DNA of 34,281 nt from IMG/VR virus record IMGVR_UViG_3300035181_001685, positions 1 through 34,281 of that record. One strand, 5' to 3'. The first letter of the stretch is position 1, and every line of letters begins with the position of its first letter. The position numbers and the translations under genes were made by a program. The notes under the pieces are model-generated. The model did no database searches. It saw only the letters and a list, made by a program, of their open reading frames with translations, and was not told where the DNA came from. Source of the DNA: a virus. Shown piece by piece: positions 1 to 7,452 of the stretch.

Positions 1-99
1 GATAAGCTAAAAATTGTAAAAGAGTTAGGGATAAAAACTTGTTTATATACTGGAGAAGAATCAATTTCTGACAAGATCTTATCAGAACTTACTTTTTAG
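1..99 (+). CDS. C-terminal end of a possible NrdG-like radical SAM activase (partial)
   Basis: An open frame enters from the left edge and stops at a TAG at 97-99, giving 32 residues that include KELGIKTCLYTGEES. An 'ELGIK-x-C-L-Y-T-G' strand followed by an acidic helix is typical of the C-terminal half of anaerobic ribonucleotide reductase activating proteins (NrdG), which use a radical SAM 4Fe-4S cluster to make the glycyl radical. Known NrdG proteins continue for several tens of residues past this point, so the gene may be cut short by the endonuclease gene that follows on the other strand (their 3' ends overlap by 4 nt). The start and the CxxxCxxC cluster are outside the window, so the call is tentative. 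Confidence 0.38.
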   Translation, partial: DKLKIVKELGIKTCLYTGEESISDKILSELTF

Positions 100-1214
100 A
101 TGTTAATGATCTCAAAGATACAATTATTAATAGGATCCCAGATAATTATGATGTGGTGAAATCCAGCATCTTTACTAGCTAAATGTTTAGCAATATTTTT
201 CTCAACTTCTTTATAATATGTATAGGTACTTTTAACCTCAATTAACATGTTCTTAGATTTAATAAAAACGTCTGGATAATATCTTCTAATTTTACCGTCA
301 AAGAAATAAGAGATTGTTGGTATATTAGTACGTTCTAGCTCAACATCATCTTCAGAGATATCATTCTTTAGAAGATAGTTGATCACATAATTTTCATAAC
401 CTTGGTACTTAATTACTTTTCCAGAAGGCAACATCATCTCTTTACCCTTGGATCTACTTTTGAGTTGGTTTCTCATGCACTTATCAAAAATTGTTTGGTC
501 TTGTGTTATGTGTTCAACTCCATATCTCTGTAGATTAGTAGCTTTTATCTTAGCACGAATATTTTTTGATTTTAGAGGATTGTCTACACCGTAACGTTCT
601 AAGTTTGTTAATTTTGTTTGAACTGGATTCCATCCATTTTGTCCATATAGTCTAATCTTTGTTGTTTTGATTTTATCATTTATCTCTTTTACTTGACACG
701 GATTATCTACTCCATAACGTTTTTGAAATGTTACTTTTATCTTTTGTTTAATCTCAGGTGCTTGAAATATATTATCAACCCCATATTTTTCTTTGATTGC
801 TTTCTTATGTTCAACAGATCCAAAACTTCCAGGTTTGACTGGGTATAATTTTCTGATCTTGTTCTTAAATTCTTCATTTTTTGTGTGTGGTCCACCATAT
901 CTTTTTAATTCAGTTTTTTTGATCTTTTCATTTCTTTCTGGATCATTTGCTGCACATTTTTGACTGCAAGTTTTGTTAAATCCAGAAATTGTGTTAATAA
1001 AACTAACAGGTTTACCACAGACAGAACATACTGGTCTTGTAGAAAGGTTATGTTTAACTGAATAAAAAAGTTCTTTGTATGTTTTAAAAATACTTTGGCA
1101 GTTAGCTATTCTAGTTAATTCTATTTCATTTATTTTTGATGTTCTCTTATTAAAATTTATTTTTTTAAGTTCAATAAATTGATGAAATTCAAGTTGAACA
1201 TCAATTAAATTCAT
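96..1214 (-). CDS. Homing endonuclease, zinc finger plus RYGV repeats plus PD-(D/E)xK-like nuclease
   Basis: This 372-residue protein matches the modular phage mobile endonucleases. It has a Cys4-type zinc site near residues 63-86 (CSVCGK ... CSQKC) and then about six repeats of ~25 residues built on (K/R)YGV(D/E)N-x-Q...I, which in related enzymes are DNA-contacting modules. The C-terminal domain has YYPDVFIK near 312-319 and LIEVKST near 324-330, the PD...ExK arrangement of a Vsr/PD-(D/E)xK nuclease. It lies opposite to its neighbours, between an nrdG-like 3' end and the tail sheath, a normal place for a free-standing homing endonuclease. A CATAAATA box about 37 nt upstream of its start, on its own strand, suggests late expression. 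It is related to the gene at 17979-19595. The recognition site is not visible. Confidence 0.8.
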   Translation of the reverse strand: MNLIDVQLEFHQFIELKKINFNKRTSKINEIELTRIANCQSIFKTYKELFYSVKHNLSTRPVCSVCGKPVSFINTISGFNKTCSQKCAANDPERNEKIKKTELKRYGGPHTKNEEFKNKIRKLYPVKPGSFGSVEHKKAIKEKYGVDNIFQAPEIKQKIKVTFQKRYGVDNPCQVKEINDKIKTTKIRLYGQNGWNPVQTKLTNLERYGVDNPLKSKNIRAKIKATNLQRYGVEHITQDQTIFDKCMRNQLKSRSKGKEMMLPSGKVIKYQGYENYVINYLLKNDISEDDVELERTNIPTISYFFDGKIRRYYPDVFIKSKNMLIEVKSTYTYYKEVEKNIAKHLASKDAGFHHIIIIWDPINNCIFEIINI

Positions 1215-1250
1215 TTTAGTATCTCCATTGGTATAGTTTAATAGATAAAA

Positions 1251-1258
1251 TATTTATG
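1251..1258 (-). promoter_or_regulatory. Late promoter box CATAAATA (minus strand)
   Basis: The plus strand reads TATTTATG, so the minus strand reads CATAAATA, close to the T4 late consensus TATAAATA used by the gp55 sigma factor. It is about 37 nt upstream of the ATG of the endonuclease gene. Confidence 0.5.
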
Positions 1259-1323
1259 AAATAGTATGATGAGATGATTGAATTTCTTAAATAATCAAAA
1301 CAAATTCTTAAAGGAGAATTATT

Positions 1324-2895
1324 ATGGTTTTGGTTAGCCCTGGAGTTTCCGTAACAATTATTGATGACAGTTTCTACATCCCAGCTTCTGCACCTACTGT
1401 GCCTTTATTCTTTATTGCTACCCGTGGTGATAAAAAACAAACTGATGGGATTACTGATGCACCTGGTTGCAAAGAACACAGCATTGTACGCACAATTACG
1501 TCATTAAATCAATCAGTACAAACATACGGAATTCCTTACTTTAGAAGTGATTCTAGCGGTGCAGCATTACACGGAGATTGCCGTAACGAATATGGTTTGT
1601 TTGCGCTAAATCAATATCTTGCTGTAGGTAACCGTGCATACGTTGTACGTGCAAACGTTGATACCTCAGATAACGACATAATTACTTTTAGTTCAAGCAC
1701 TCCGATTTTTGCTGGAGCAGGTAATGGAAATCTTGTTAATATTGGAATTAACCAGTTTAATGCTGTAACTGAGCTTTGGACTGCTACTGCTACAAGCCCA
1801 ACTACCTTTGCGATCTCTGGTTTCTCTTCAGGAACTCAAGGACACGCTTCAGTCGGAGTTCCTTATAACAATGGAATCGTTTCATTTACGATCAATAACG
1901 GTACTACCCCGTTTGCTGCAGGTGATACTTTTACGTTTAACGTCTTGAGCACTACGATTTCTAATCCGTTAGGTGCTAATGATGCTGCAAAGCGTGTTTC
2001 AATAGTTACTGCACTTCAAGGTGAAATTAACTTGAATCAAGATGTGCGTTCAGAGATCTATGAATACAATCTGATCATTTGCCCTGGATATCATGAAGTT
2101 GTAGATGAGCTGTTAAACTTAAACCAGTCAATCAATGAAGAAGCCTTTGTGATTGCTGACACTCCGTTTGACAAGACTCCAGAAGATACTGCAGTATGGT
2201 CAATGACCGTTGCTCGCTATCGTAGTCAAAGCGTTGCTTATTACTACCCACATGCACTTGCATCTAATCTTGACGGTAAAGATGTAGTTGTAGCAGCTTC
2301 GGGTGTAGCTCTTAAGACATACTCTTACTCTGATAATGTTTCAGAAGTTTGGTTCCCACCTGCTGGATTTAGACGTGGTGTAGTTACAGGTGTTTCAAAT
2401 GTTGGGTATGTGTCAGGTACTTTGGGAACTGCTACCACATTTGTACAAACACCTTTGAATCAAGGTCAACGTGACGTGCTGTATGAGTTCCAAAAGAACA
2501 TAAACATCATCCCGTTCTTCCCTGGACGTGGTATTGTGGTGTTTGGACAAAAAACTTCTTACAGTCTTACTTCAGCTCTTGATCGTGTAAACGTTATGCG
2601 TATGCTGGTTAAGATCAAGCGTGACATTCGTAAAGCTTCACTTGCTTACTTGTTTGAATTGAACGATCGTATTACACGTGAATCAATCAAGCAAATGATT
2701 GATGGATACTTAAACGACATCATGTTACGTCGTGGTCTATATGATTATGTTGTTATTTGTGACGATAGTAATAACACACCCACTCGAATTGATCGAAATG
2801 AACTGTGGATCGATATCGCGCTGAAACCAACAAAAGCCGTGGAATTTATCTACATTCCAATCCGTGTTGTAAGTACTGGTGCTTCTTTGCAATAA
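1324..2895 (+). CDS. Tail sheath protein (T4 gp18-like)
   Basis: This is the contractile sheath subunit that polymerises around the tail tube and shortens at infection. The N-terminus (MVLVSPGVSVTIIDDS) and the next strands (PLFFIATRGD) are typical of T4-type sheaths, where the first residues form the handshake strands between subunits. The C-terminal half contains the conserved FFPGRGIVVFGQ region and a helix with RVNVMRMLVKIKRDI. It has 523 residues, shorter than T4 gp18 (659), mostly in the outer domains. A strong Shine-Dalgarno (AAAGGAG) sits 8 nt before the ATG. A strong hairpin terminator follows, so it looks like a single-gene transcript. Codon use is typical of the structural genes here. 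Confidence 0.95.
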   Translation: MVLVSPGVSVTIIDDSFYIPASAPTVPLFFIATRGDKKQTDGITDAPGCKEHSIVRTITSLNQSVQTYGIPYFRSDSSGAALHGDCRNEYGLFALNQYLAVGNRAYVVRANVDTSDNDIITFSSSTPIFAGAGNGNLVNIGINQFNAVTELWTATATSPTTFAISGFSSGTQGHASVGVPYNNGIVSFTINNGTTPFAAGDTFTFNVLSTTISNPLGANDAAKRVSIVTALQGEINLNQDVRSEIYEYNLIICPGYHEVVDELLNLNQSINEEAFVIADTPFDKTPEDTAVWSMTVARYRSQSVAYYYPHALASNLDGKDVVVAASGVALKTYSYSDNVSEVWFPPAGFRRGVVTGVSNVGYVSGTLGTATTFVQTPLNQGQRDVLYEFQKNINIIPFFPGRGIVVFGQKTSYSLTSALDRVNVMRMLVKIKRDIRKASLAYLFELNDRITRESIKQMIDGYLNDIMLRRGLYDYVVICDDSNNTPTRIDRNELWIDIALKPTKAVEFIYIPIRVVSTGASLQ

Positions 2896-2909
2896 TTAAC
2901 TGAAGTTCT

Positions 2910-2949
2910 AAATAAAGCCGTAAAATGTTATGTTTTACGGCTTTTATTT
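2910..2949 (+). terminator. Rho-independent terminator after the sheath gene
   Basis: Arms of 16 nt (2910-2925 and 2933-2949, one extra T in the right arm) carry the core AAGCCGTAAAA/TTTTACGGCTT around a 7-nt loop. T-rich sequence is on the right and A-rich on the left, so it could work on both strands. Confidence 0.85.
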
Positions 2950-3002
2950 ACAATATCATTTTGGTTATAAGTAATATTGTTAAGTTTAATAGGAACCCAA
3001 AA

Positions 3003-3494
3003 ATGATTGAATGCTTAATTTGTAACCGAGCTTTTGAAAAGATGATCTCAAGTACTCACTTGAAGACACATGGAATAACTTCTAAGCAATATAAAGAACA
3101 ATTTCCTGGTGCTTCTCTCGTGTCTGAAGAAGAAAAGCTAAGAGCGTCTGAACATGCGAAGAGAATTAATGTAAAAGGTATAAAACGAGATCCAGCTATT
3201 GGATGTAAACAATCTGAAACAAAGAAGAGAAAATTTGCATTAGGAGAGCTTCAAGCTTGTAATAAAGGGTTGGAGATGTCAGAAGAACAAGGAATGATTG
3301 GAAAATTACATTCTGAAGAAACTAAAATTGGAATTTCAGAAACAATGAAATCTAAAAGAGATTCAATTCGAGCTGTAATGGAAGATATTCAAGCTGTAAT
3401 TGAAGATAAAGGTAGATGGATCCCATTTGATCAACTTGATGACTTTTCATTAATACTAACCATCAAAAGGAATGATTGGAAAATTACATTCTGA
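3003..3494 (+). CDS. Degenerate homing endonuclease, N-terminal part
   Basis: The start at 3003 is preferred because upstream in-frame ATGs lie in the terminator hairpin. The 163-residue product begins with a C2H2-like MucR/Ros-type finger (CLICNRAF ... HLKTHG) often found at the front of phage GIY-YIG and HNH endonucleases. A NUMOD-like basic stretch follows (NKGLEMSEEQ, KLHSEETKIGISETMK). The expected catalytic domain is missing: after GRWIPFDQLDDFS the frame runs into a duplicated segment and stops. HNH-type remnants (AVWFETNQN ... YDVTKRGRN) occur in another frame from 3617. This is probably a dead endonuclease; the small zinc protein may still be made. Confidence 0.55.
   Translation: MIECLICNRAFEKMISSTHLKTHGITSKQYKEQFPGASLVSEEEKLRASEHAKRINVKGIKRDPAIGCKQSETKKRKFALGELQACNKGLEMSEEQGMIGKLHSEETKIGISETMKSKRDSIRAVMEDIQAVIEDKGRWIPFDQLDDFSLILTIKRNDWKITF
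3291..3450 (+). repeat. Tandem duplication, copy 1 (160 bp)
   Basis: From GGAATGATTGG to GACTTTTCAT this copy matches 3469-3607 with a few substitutions. It carries one extra 21-bp unit (AGCTGTAAT-GAAGAT type), so there is a smaller tandem repeat inside the larger one. Confidence 0.9.
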
Positions 3495-3607
3495 AGAAAC
3501 TAAAATTAGAATTTCAGCAACAATAAAATCTAAAAGAGATTCAATTCGAGCTGTAATGGAAGCTAAAGGTAGATGGATCCCATTTGATCAACTTGACGAC
3601 TTTTCAT
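3469..3607 (+). repeat. Tandem duplication, copy 2 (139 bp)
   Basis: This is the second copy of 3291-3450, lacking the internal 21-bp unit. The duplication moves the rest of the endonuclease into a different frame and so explains the loss of the C-terminal domain. Confidence 0.9.
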
Positions 3608-3616
3608 TCTATAAAT

Positions 3617-3983
3617 GAGCAGTCTGGTTTGAAACAAATCAAAATTTGCACTTAATTCCTGAGTATGACGTGACTAAACGTGGCCGAAATCAACTTGATA
3701 CTAAAAGCCCAGCAAAAGTACTTGGTACTATCATTAATGGAGTATTTGAAAAGATAGACGAGTTTCATTATGATGCTATAATATTTGCTGCTGCAAATAA
3801 CATAGAAAACCGCATGTCATTTTACAATAAACTTGCAGACCGATTCAAAAAACGCTTTTCAAGAGTGATTACTGACGTAAAAAGTAAAATGGTAAGTTTA
3901 CAGTGTTGATTACCAATACTGTTAAGAAATCATATATTGATGATTTTGTAGAGCACTTAAAGATGACTTCAAATAAACAATGA
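3617..3983 (+). pseudogene. Chimeric remnant: endonuclease piece joined to a broken copy of the next gene
   Basis: After a TGA at 3614-3616 the frame reads AVWFETNQNLHLIPEYDVTK, which resembles the lead-in of phage HNH endonucleases. From about 3700 it becomes KVLGTIINGVFEKIDEFHYD, clearly homologous to KVLGAVINGVSKKIEEYHAD in the gene at 3992-4495. A frameshift near 3895-3900 moves the remaining homology (TVLITNTVKKSYIDDFVEHL) to another frame that ends at TGA 3981-3983, overlapping the ATG at 3980. The N-terminal half of the paralogue is missing. A TTG at 3646 could start an 87-residue product, but there is no good ribosome site, so I treat it as debris. Confidence 0.6.
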
Positions 3984-3991
3984 GAAAGTCT

Positions 3992-4495
3992 ATGAAATTA
4001 AACGAAATATTTGATTCAACCATAAAATTAAACTGGAAACAAGAGTCAAAAGATCTAACGTTTGCTGAGTTTGAAGTAGACAATATTCAATATGAGTGTT
4101 TTATTGAAGCTGGAACATATGAGTTCGAAGGACATGAACTTTCTTTCTTAAACACAGGTTTTTCTAGAGTCAGTGGAAGTGATAAAATATTTGACTTAAC
4201 GTTAGAAACAAAAGATTCTATTAAAGTGTTGGGTGCAGTGATAAATGGAGTTTCTAAAAAGATAGAAGAGTATCATGCTGATGCTGTGATGTTAAGTGCT
4301 GTAGATAACGTTGAAAAACGAATGAGAATTTATCAATGGATTGCAAGAAAGTTCTCTACTAAGTTTGGAATTTGGATAAAATCAATTACAGTTCCTAACG
4401 GTAAAGTAACACTTCTAATTAGTTCAAAGTTAGATAAAGCTTTAATTAATAAATTTGAAGAGCATGTAAAGCAACAAAACATTAAGAAATTGTAA
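3992..4495 (+). CDS. Unknown protein with capsid-targeting-like N-terminus and a widespread phage C-terminal domain
   Basis: I do not recognise a function. I prefer the ATG at 3992 (MKLNEIFDS) to the one at 3980 because it gives the N-terminal peptide shared by many proteins in this window; GAGAAAG just upstream can act as a ribosome site. The C-terminal half, KVLGAVINGVSKKIEEYHAD then a polar stretch and VEKRMRIYQWIARKF, shares its pattern (KV-F/L...V, I-EY, hydrophobic-x-(S/T)A, R-x-R-x-Y) with the protein at 24235-24729 and with the broken copy just upstream. That domain may have a GNAT-like alpha/beta fold, but this is a guess. The closing helix (LDKALINKFEEHVKQQ) is charged. Confidence 0.7.
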   Translation: MKLNEIFDSTIKLNWKQESKDLTFAEFEVDNIQYECFIEAGTYEFEGHELSFLNTGFSRVSGSDKIFDLTLETKDSIKVLGAVINGVSKKIEEYHADAVMLSAVDNVEKRMRIYQWIARKFSTKFGIWIKSITVPNGKVTLLISSKLDKALINKFEEHVKQQNIKKL

Positions 4496-4500
4496 TTGTT

Positions 4501-4530
4501 GGTTACATTTCAATAGATCTATGATATAAT
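4501..4530 (+). promoter_or_regulatory. Possible early promoter (GGTTAC - 18 - TATAAT)
   Basis: GGTTAC at 4501-4506 and TATAAT at 4525-4530 are 18 nt apart; a second TATAAT lies at 4535-4540. The layout resembles T4 early promoters and sits 28 nt before the ATG at 4559. Confidence 0.5.
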
Positions 4531-4558
4531 TTATTATAATTCAAATAGAGCACCTATT

Positions 4559-5665
4559 ATGAAAATCCATGAAATCTTAACCGAAGAAACAGATGAAGTG
4601 AAAGACATGCTTCTAAAGCTTCGGAAAGATAGTACTGGTTTTCTAAATCCAGCTAAGCTCGTGAAGATCATCGCTACCCTTAAAGGTTGGTCTATTGAAA
4701 AACAAACGTTTGTATCAGATACCAATAAGATTGATATTGATGCTCAAAAAGAACTGGGTGGTTACCCTAACCTAAATTTCAGGGATGGACTGACTGTAGA
4801 TGGTAAAATTGACTGTTCATTTACTTTATTTGATAGCAACAAGTCAGGTAAGAATTACAGCGACTTGGTAGATAAAGCTTACACTGAAATGTCTTCCCTT
4901 GCAAAACATCCGATTCCAGCTAAGCCAAAATCTGGAACTTTTTACTTTTCTGATGTGACTGAACCTAAAATTGAAAAGGGTCATAGTTGGGAAACTTATG
5001 GTTTTAACTTCAAAGCTAAATACGCAAGCTCTGGTTTTTTGGTAACTGCACCGAACGGTAAGACATTTGAATTGAAAAAGGAACCTGGATATAATGGTAT
5101 TGAGATGGGTGGCTTCATTCGTTGGTATAAAACGGAAACGTCTTTTACTCAAGACGTCTTAGACGCTCTTGGTATGGAATCACATGAAACATCAAAACAG
5201 GTAGCTAGAACCCGTGAAAATACTGGTACATGTCCATGTTGCTTTAAAGAATACAAGCTTATTAGCAATAAGATGGTTCATCATGGTTATCAACGTCCTG
5301 GACATGGTTACATTGTAGGAGATTGCTTCGGTGTTGGTTACAAACCGTTCGAAAAATCTCCAGATGGAACTAAAGATTACAAGAAGGAACTTGAGAAACT
5401 TCTTACAAAAGAAGAAACTCACCTTAAAGCTCTTAAGAGCGGTAAAATAGTGCAGTTACATCATAGTACTAGCTTCCGTGGTATTAGGAAGGTTGAAATG
5501 ATTACCCAAACACATGAAGAGTGGGATAAAACTTTAAAGATTGCTATTACAAATTCTGAAACTCAAGTTAAGTATATCAAGCAGGATATTGGAACATTAG
5601 ACAAGAAGCTTGACGGTTGGAAAGAAGAAAATCTTCCTTGGGAACGGATCAATAAATCAAAGTGA
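4559..5665 (+). CDS. Zinc-binding-domain protein with capsid-targeting-like N-terminus
   Basis: The 368-residue protein starts MKIHEILTEE, matching the shared N-terminal peptide and offering an L-T-E/E cleavage site. The N-terminal half is an unrecognised alpha/beta region. Around residues 222-265 it has a metal-site-like motif: TGTCPCC, then MVHHGYQRPGHGYIVG and DCFGV. A C-x2-C pair followed by HHGYxRPG-x-G-x4-G-x-C occurs in phage and plasmid proteins of unknown role. A basic, coiled C-terminal tail (LLTKEETHLKALK ... IKQDIGTLDKKL) follows. The mix of an early-type promoter and a possible head-targeting peptide is unusual. No enzymatic activity can be assigned. Confidence 0.72.
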   Translation: MKIHEILTEETDEVKDMLLKLRKDSTGFLNPAKLVKIIATLKGWSIEKQTFVSDTNKIDIDAQKELGGYPNLNFRDGLTVDGKIDCSFTLFDSNKSGKNYSDLVDKAYTEMSSLAKHPIPAKPKSGTFYFSDVTEPKIEKGHSWETYGFNFKAKYASSGFLVTAPNGKTFELKKEPGYNGIEMGGFIRWYKTETSFTQDVLDALGMESHETSKQVARTRENTGTCPCCFKEYKLISNKMVHHGYQRPGHGYIVGDCFGVGYKPFEKSPDGTKDYKKELEKLLTKEETHLKALKSGKIVQLHHSTSFRGIRKVEMITQTHEEWDKTLKIAITNSETQVKYIKQDIGTLDKKLDGWKEENLPWERINKSK

Positions 5666-5679
5666 TAGGATCTTAGAAG

Positions 5680-5874
5680 ATGGGATATTCTTTAAGTGAA
5701 GGTAAGTCAATAGAAGAGTTAGAGATTGAATTAAGAGAAGTCTTTATTGATTATCCAGAATACTGTGCTCCAATTTATGGTCCTGGTTCGTTTGATGCTA
5801 TGGTTAAGAAATTTGCAAATGATAACTTTTTTAAGCTACACCTAGTAGCTAAAGCTTATTTAGAAAAATGCTAA
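5680..5874 (+). CDS. Small hypothetical protein, 64 residues
   Basis: The short acidic helical protein MGYSLSEGKSIEELEIELRE... follows the previous gene after 14 nt and overlaps the next start by 7 nt, which suggests translational coupling. It has no recognised domain. The repeated I-E-E-L-E-I-E-L pattern suggests an amphipathic helix. Same strand and tight spacing support it as a real gene. Confidence 0.55.
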   Translation: MGYSLSEGKSIEELEIELREVFIDYPEYCAPIYGPGSFDAMVKKFANDNFFKLHLVAKAYLEKC

Positions 5875-6053
5875 AAGAAATATTTTTGTTGATTATTCAT
5901 TCAATTCGTTTATGGTTTGAACCTAGCTCTTGTATAGAAGAAAAAAAGTGGCGCGTAAAGCGCCACGATAGGTATTCAATCCCAATGGCATATGACGTAG
6001 CATGTGATTACGCTAGGATGATTAACGGTACGATTGAAAGAGTTAAGAAGTAA
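5868..6053 (+). CDS. Small hypothetical protein, 61 residues
   Basis: It starts inside the end of the preceding gene and has a hydrophobic N-terminus (MLKEIFLLIIHSIRLWF) that might be a membrane helix. It ends YDVACDYARMINGTIERVKK, a small amphipathic segment common in tiny phage proteins. A strong GC-rich hairpin lies inside the frame at 5948-5966. The assignment rests on spacing and frame only. Confidence 0.45.
   Translation: MLKEIFLLIIHSIRLWFEPSSCIEEKKWRVKRHDRYSIPMAYDVACDYARMINGTIERVKK
5941..5966 (-). terminator. Minus-strand intrinsic terminator inside a plus-strand gene
   Basis: On the minus strand GTGGCGC - TTTAC - GCGCCAC is followed by seven T (plus-strand A-run 5941-5947). This is a strong 7-bp GC-rich terminator pointing left, and there is no obvious minus-strand gene feeding it. 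On the plus strand it lacks a T-tract. Confidence 0.5.
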
Positions 6054-6062
6054 TTCACTAAA

Positions 6063-6070
6063 GATAAATA
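6063..6070 (+). promoter_or_regulatory. Late promoter box GATAAATA
   Basis: This T4-late-type -10 box is 19 nt upstream of the ATG at 6090. Its predicted start site falls in the left arm of the hairpin at 6070-6089. Confidence 0.6.
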
Positions 6071-6089
6071 TGTCTTTAGGTAAAGACAT
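6070..6089 (+). promoter_or_regulatory. Hairpin covering the ribosome site of the PRTase-like gene
   Basis: ATGTCTTTA (6070-6078), a GG loop, and TAAAGACAT (6081-6089) form a perfect 9-bp inverted repeat that ends next to the ATG at 6090. The only plausible ribosome site (TAGGTAAAG) lies within it. A read-through transcript would hide the site. A late transcript starting around 6076-6078 would lack most of the left arm and leave it open. T4 genes such as e and soc use this arrangement to block early translation. Confidence 0.6.
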
Positions 6090-6887
6090 ATGAAAAAGAA
6101 TTTTAAGAAATTTTTAGATGAAGATATTACTATCAATGGTAAGTCTCTTCAAATTACAGTGTCTCACGATCCTACAACTTCTACCAAAGATCGAATTTCA
6201 ACTTACATCAAGCGTTTGCCTTACACCACAACTATCAAGGGGGTGTCAATAAAGATCTTTTCTTTATTGAACTACGTTTCATCTGATGATGTGACTGATA
6301 TGTTGACCTCAATTAAGGGAAAGGGTCCTTATGAACTTCATAAAAAGCAGTTTGAAGTTCTAATGAAACAGCTTCGTGACGGAACTGAAAAGATCTTAAA
6401 GCAGACAAGACCTGACGTTCTTGTTTATCCAAAATCAGGATCTCCTTTCTTAAAACAGTACATTGACTCGATTAGAAATCTTGATCCTGATCTAAAGATT
6501 ATTGATAATGCTTTCTTAAAGAAACAACTTGATGGTACTGAGATTGAACCCTTGATTAACACTTCTCACCCTGACTGGGAAAAGTTTGCAAGTGAAAATC
6601 CAAAAGAAGTAGTAAAGCTAAAACGTTCTATAGCAACAAACATCCACAATGGTGTGATTGAGCTCAAGAAACTGTATAAACCGTATGTAAAGTTTATCAA
6701 GAATTTTATTGAGATGCGTGATGCATATGAACTTCTTGACAGTGTTTTAGGAAAGAAAGTTATCGTAATTGATGACATCCTTTCTTCAGGTGCTACTATG
6801 GCTGAAATGGTTAGGCAGCTTGAAGAACTAGAACCTTCTGAAATTTATGGTCTGACAGTGTTTAAACATACAACTTCTCAAAAATAA
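6090..6887 (+). CDS. Phosphoribosyltransferase-like protein with capsid-targeting-like N-terminus
   Basis: The 265-residue product begins MKKNFKKFLDEDIT, matching the shared N-terminal peptide with an L-D-E/D site. Near the C-terminus (about 225-245) it has GKKVIVIDDILSSGATM, the PRPP-binding loop of type I phosphoribosyltransferases (hydrophobic strand, D-D, then S-S-G-x-T). The region before it contains PDVLVYPKSGSPF, which may be the second strand of the fold. Known PRTases make or salvage nucleotides; the substrate here cannot be told. A late promoter and a ribosome-site hairpin suggest late-only expression, which fits a virion protein better than a nucleotide-metabolism enzyme. Confidence 0.75.
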   Translation: MKKNFKKFLDEDITINGKSLQITVSHDPTTSTKDRISTYIKRLPYTTTIKGVSIKIFSLLNYVSSDDVTDMLTSIKGKGPYELHKKQFEVLMKQLRDGTEKILKQTRPDVLVYPKSGSPFLKQYIDSIRNLDPDLKIIDNAFLKKQLDGTEIEPLINTSHPDWEKFASENPKEVVKLKRSIATNIHNGVIELKKLYKPYVKFIKNFIEMRDAYELLDSVLGKKVIVIDDILSSGATMAEMVRQLEELEPSEIYGLTVFKHTTSQK

Positions 6888-6898
6888 TCATCATTCTT

Positions 6899-6926
6899 GT
6901 TTACTTTTTAAGTCAGCTATGATAAA
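6899..6926 (+). promoter_or_regulatory. Early promoter (GTTTAC - 16 - GATAAA)
   Basis: CTTGTTTACTTTTTA at 6897-6911 is identical to 8171-8185 upstream of the RNA ligase gene and matches the -35 region of T4 early promoters. The -10 is weaker: GATAAA at 6921-6926, or ATAAAA one base later at 17-nt spacing. Confidence 0.6.
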
Positions 6927-6957
6927 ATTATCATATCTTATATTGATATGGATAATT
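6926..6957 (+). repeat. Inverted repeat at the start of the SprT-like transcript
   Basis: AATTATCATATC (6926-6937) pairs with GATATGGATAATT (6945-6957) apart from one bulged G. It overlaps the likely transcription start and sits just before the ATG at 6962, so it could be an operator or a 5' hairpin. Confidence 0.5.
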
Positions 6958-6961
6958 CATC

Positions 6962-7387
6962 ATGGCGTTCTCTGATGAGTCACTTATTGATGCTGCACAA
7001 CGAGTTGCAAACGTTTATGCTCGTATTGCAAACAAGAAATTTGGATGCAATCTTCCTATCCCAGTTCCACTAAATTTTGATTTAGCAGATAGATGCCCAT
7101 CAGCCGCAGGTACTGCTAACCACAAGATGATGATTGAGATCAATATGGTTCTCTTTCGAGATAATATTGATCACATTCTAAATGAGACAATCCCACATGA
7201 GATAGCTCATCTAATTCACTATGATAAATTTGATCGAGAAGGTGCTTTAGCTCACGGTCACGGTGCTGAATGGCGAGAAGTGATGCGGTTGTTGGGAAAA
7301 GTTCCGAATAAGTTTCATAATCTAGACGTGAGCAAAGCAATTAAACACTTCAAGCTTTGCTCACGTATAGTTGATAAGATTGAGTGA
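6962..7387 (+). CDS. SprT-like zinc metalloprotease
   Basis: The 141-residue protein has the SprT/Spartan signature: ETIPHEIAHLIHYD (HExxH, near residues 79-83) and a downstream histidine region HGHGAEWREVM that supplies the third ligand. Members of the family cleave DNA-bound proteins or are of unknown role in bacteria and phages. The C-terminal zinc ribbon of larger family members is absent (only one Cys, in LCSRIVDK), so it is a minimal catalytic domain. It is driven by a strong early-type promoter with an inverted repeat at its start, which suggests it acts on the host soon after infection. Confidence 0.82.
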   Translation: MAFSDESLIDAAQRVANVYARIANKKFGCNLPIPVPLNFDLADRCPSAAGTANHKMMIEINMVLFRDNIDHILNETIPHEIAHLIHYDKFDREGALAHGHGAEWREVMRLLGKVPNKFHNLDVSKAIKHFKLCSRIVDKIE

Positions 7388-7452
7388 CATTGAGTAATGT
7401 ATTAGACTGATCTATCTTGTGATGTCCATTTCAATAAACATAGGAGTATATG

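Noticed and set aside
2925-3002. Upstream start for the zinc-finger endonuclease remnant
   Set aside because: The ATG lies inside the sheath terminator hairpin and adds a hydrophobic stretch with no similarity to the family; ATG 3003 gives the conserved finger start.
4844-5152. Long minus-strand open frames over the zinc-domain gene and others like it
   Set aside because: They mirror real plus-strand genes, have no ribosome sites, and give low-complexity translations.
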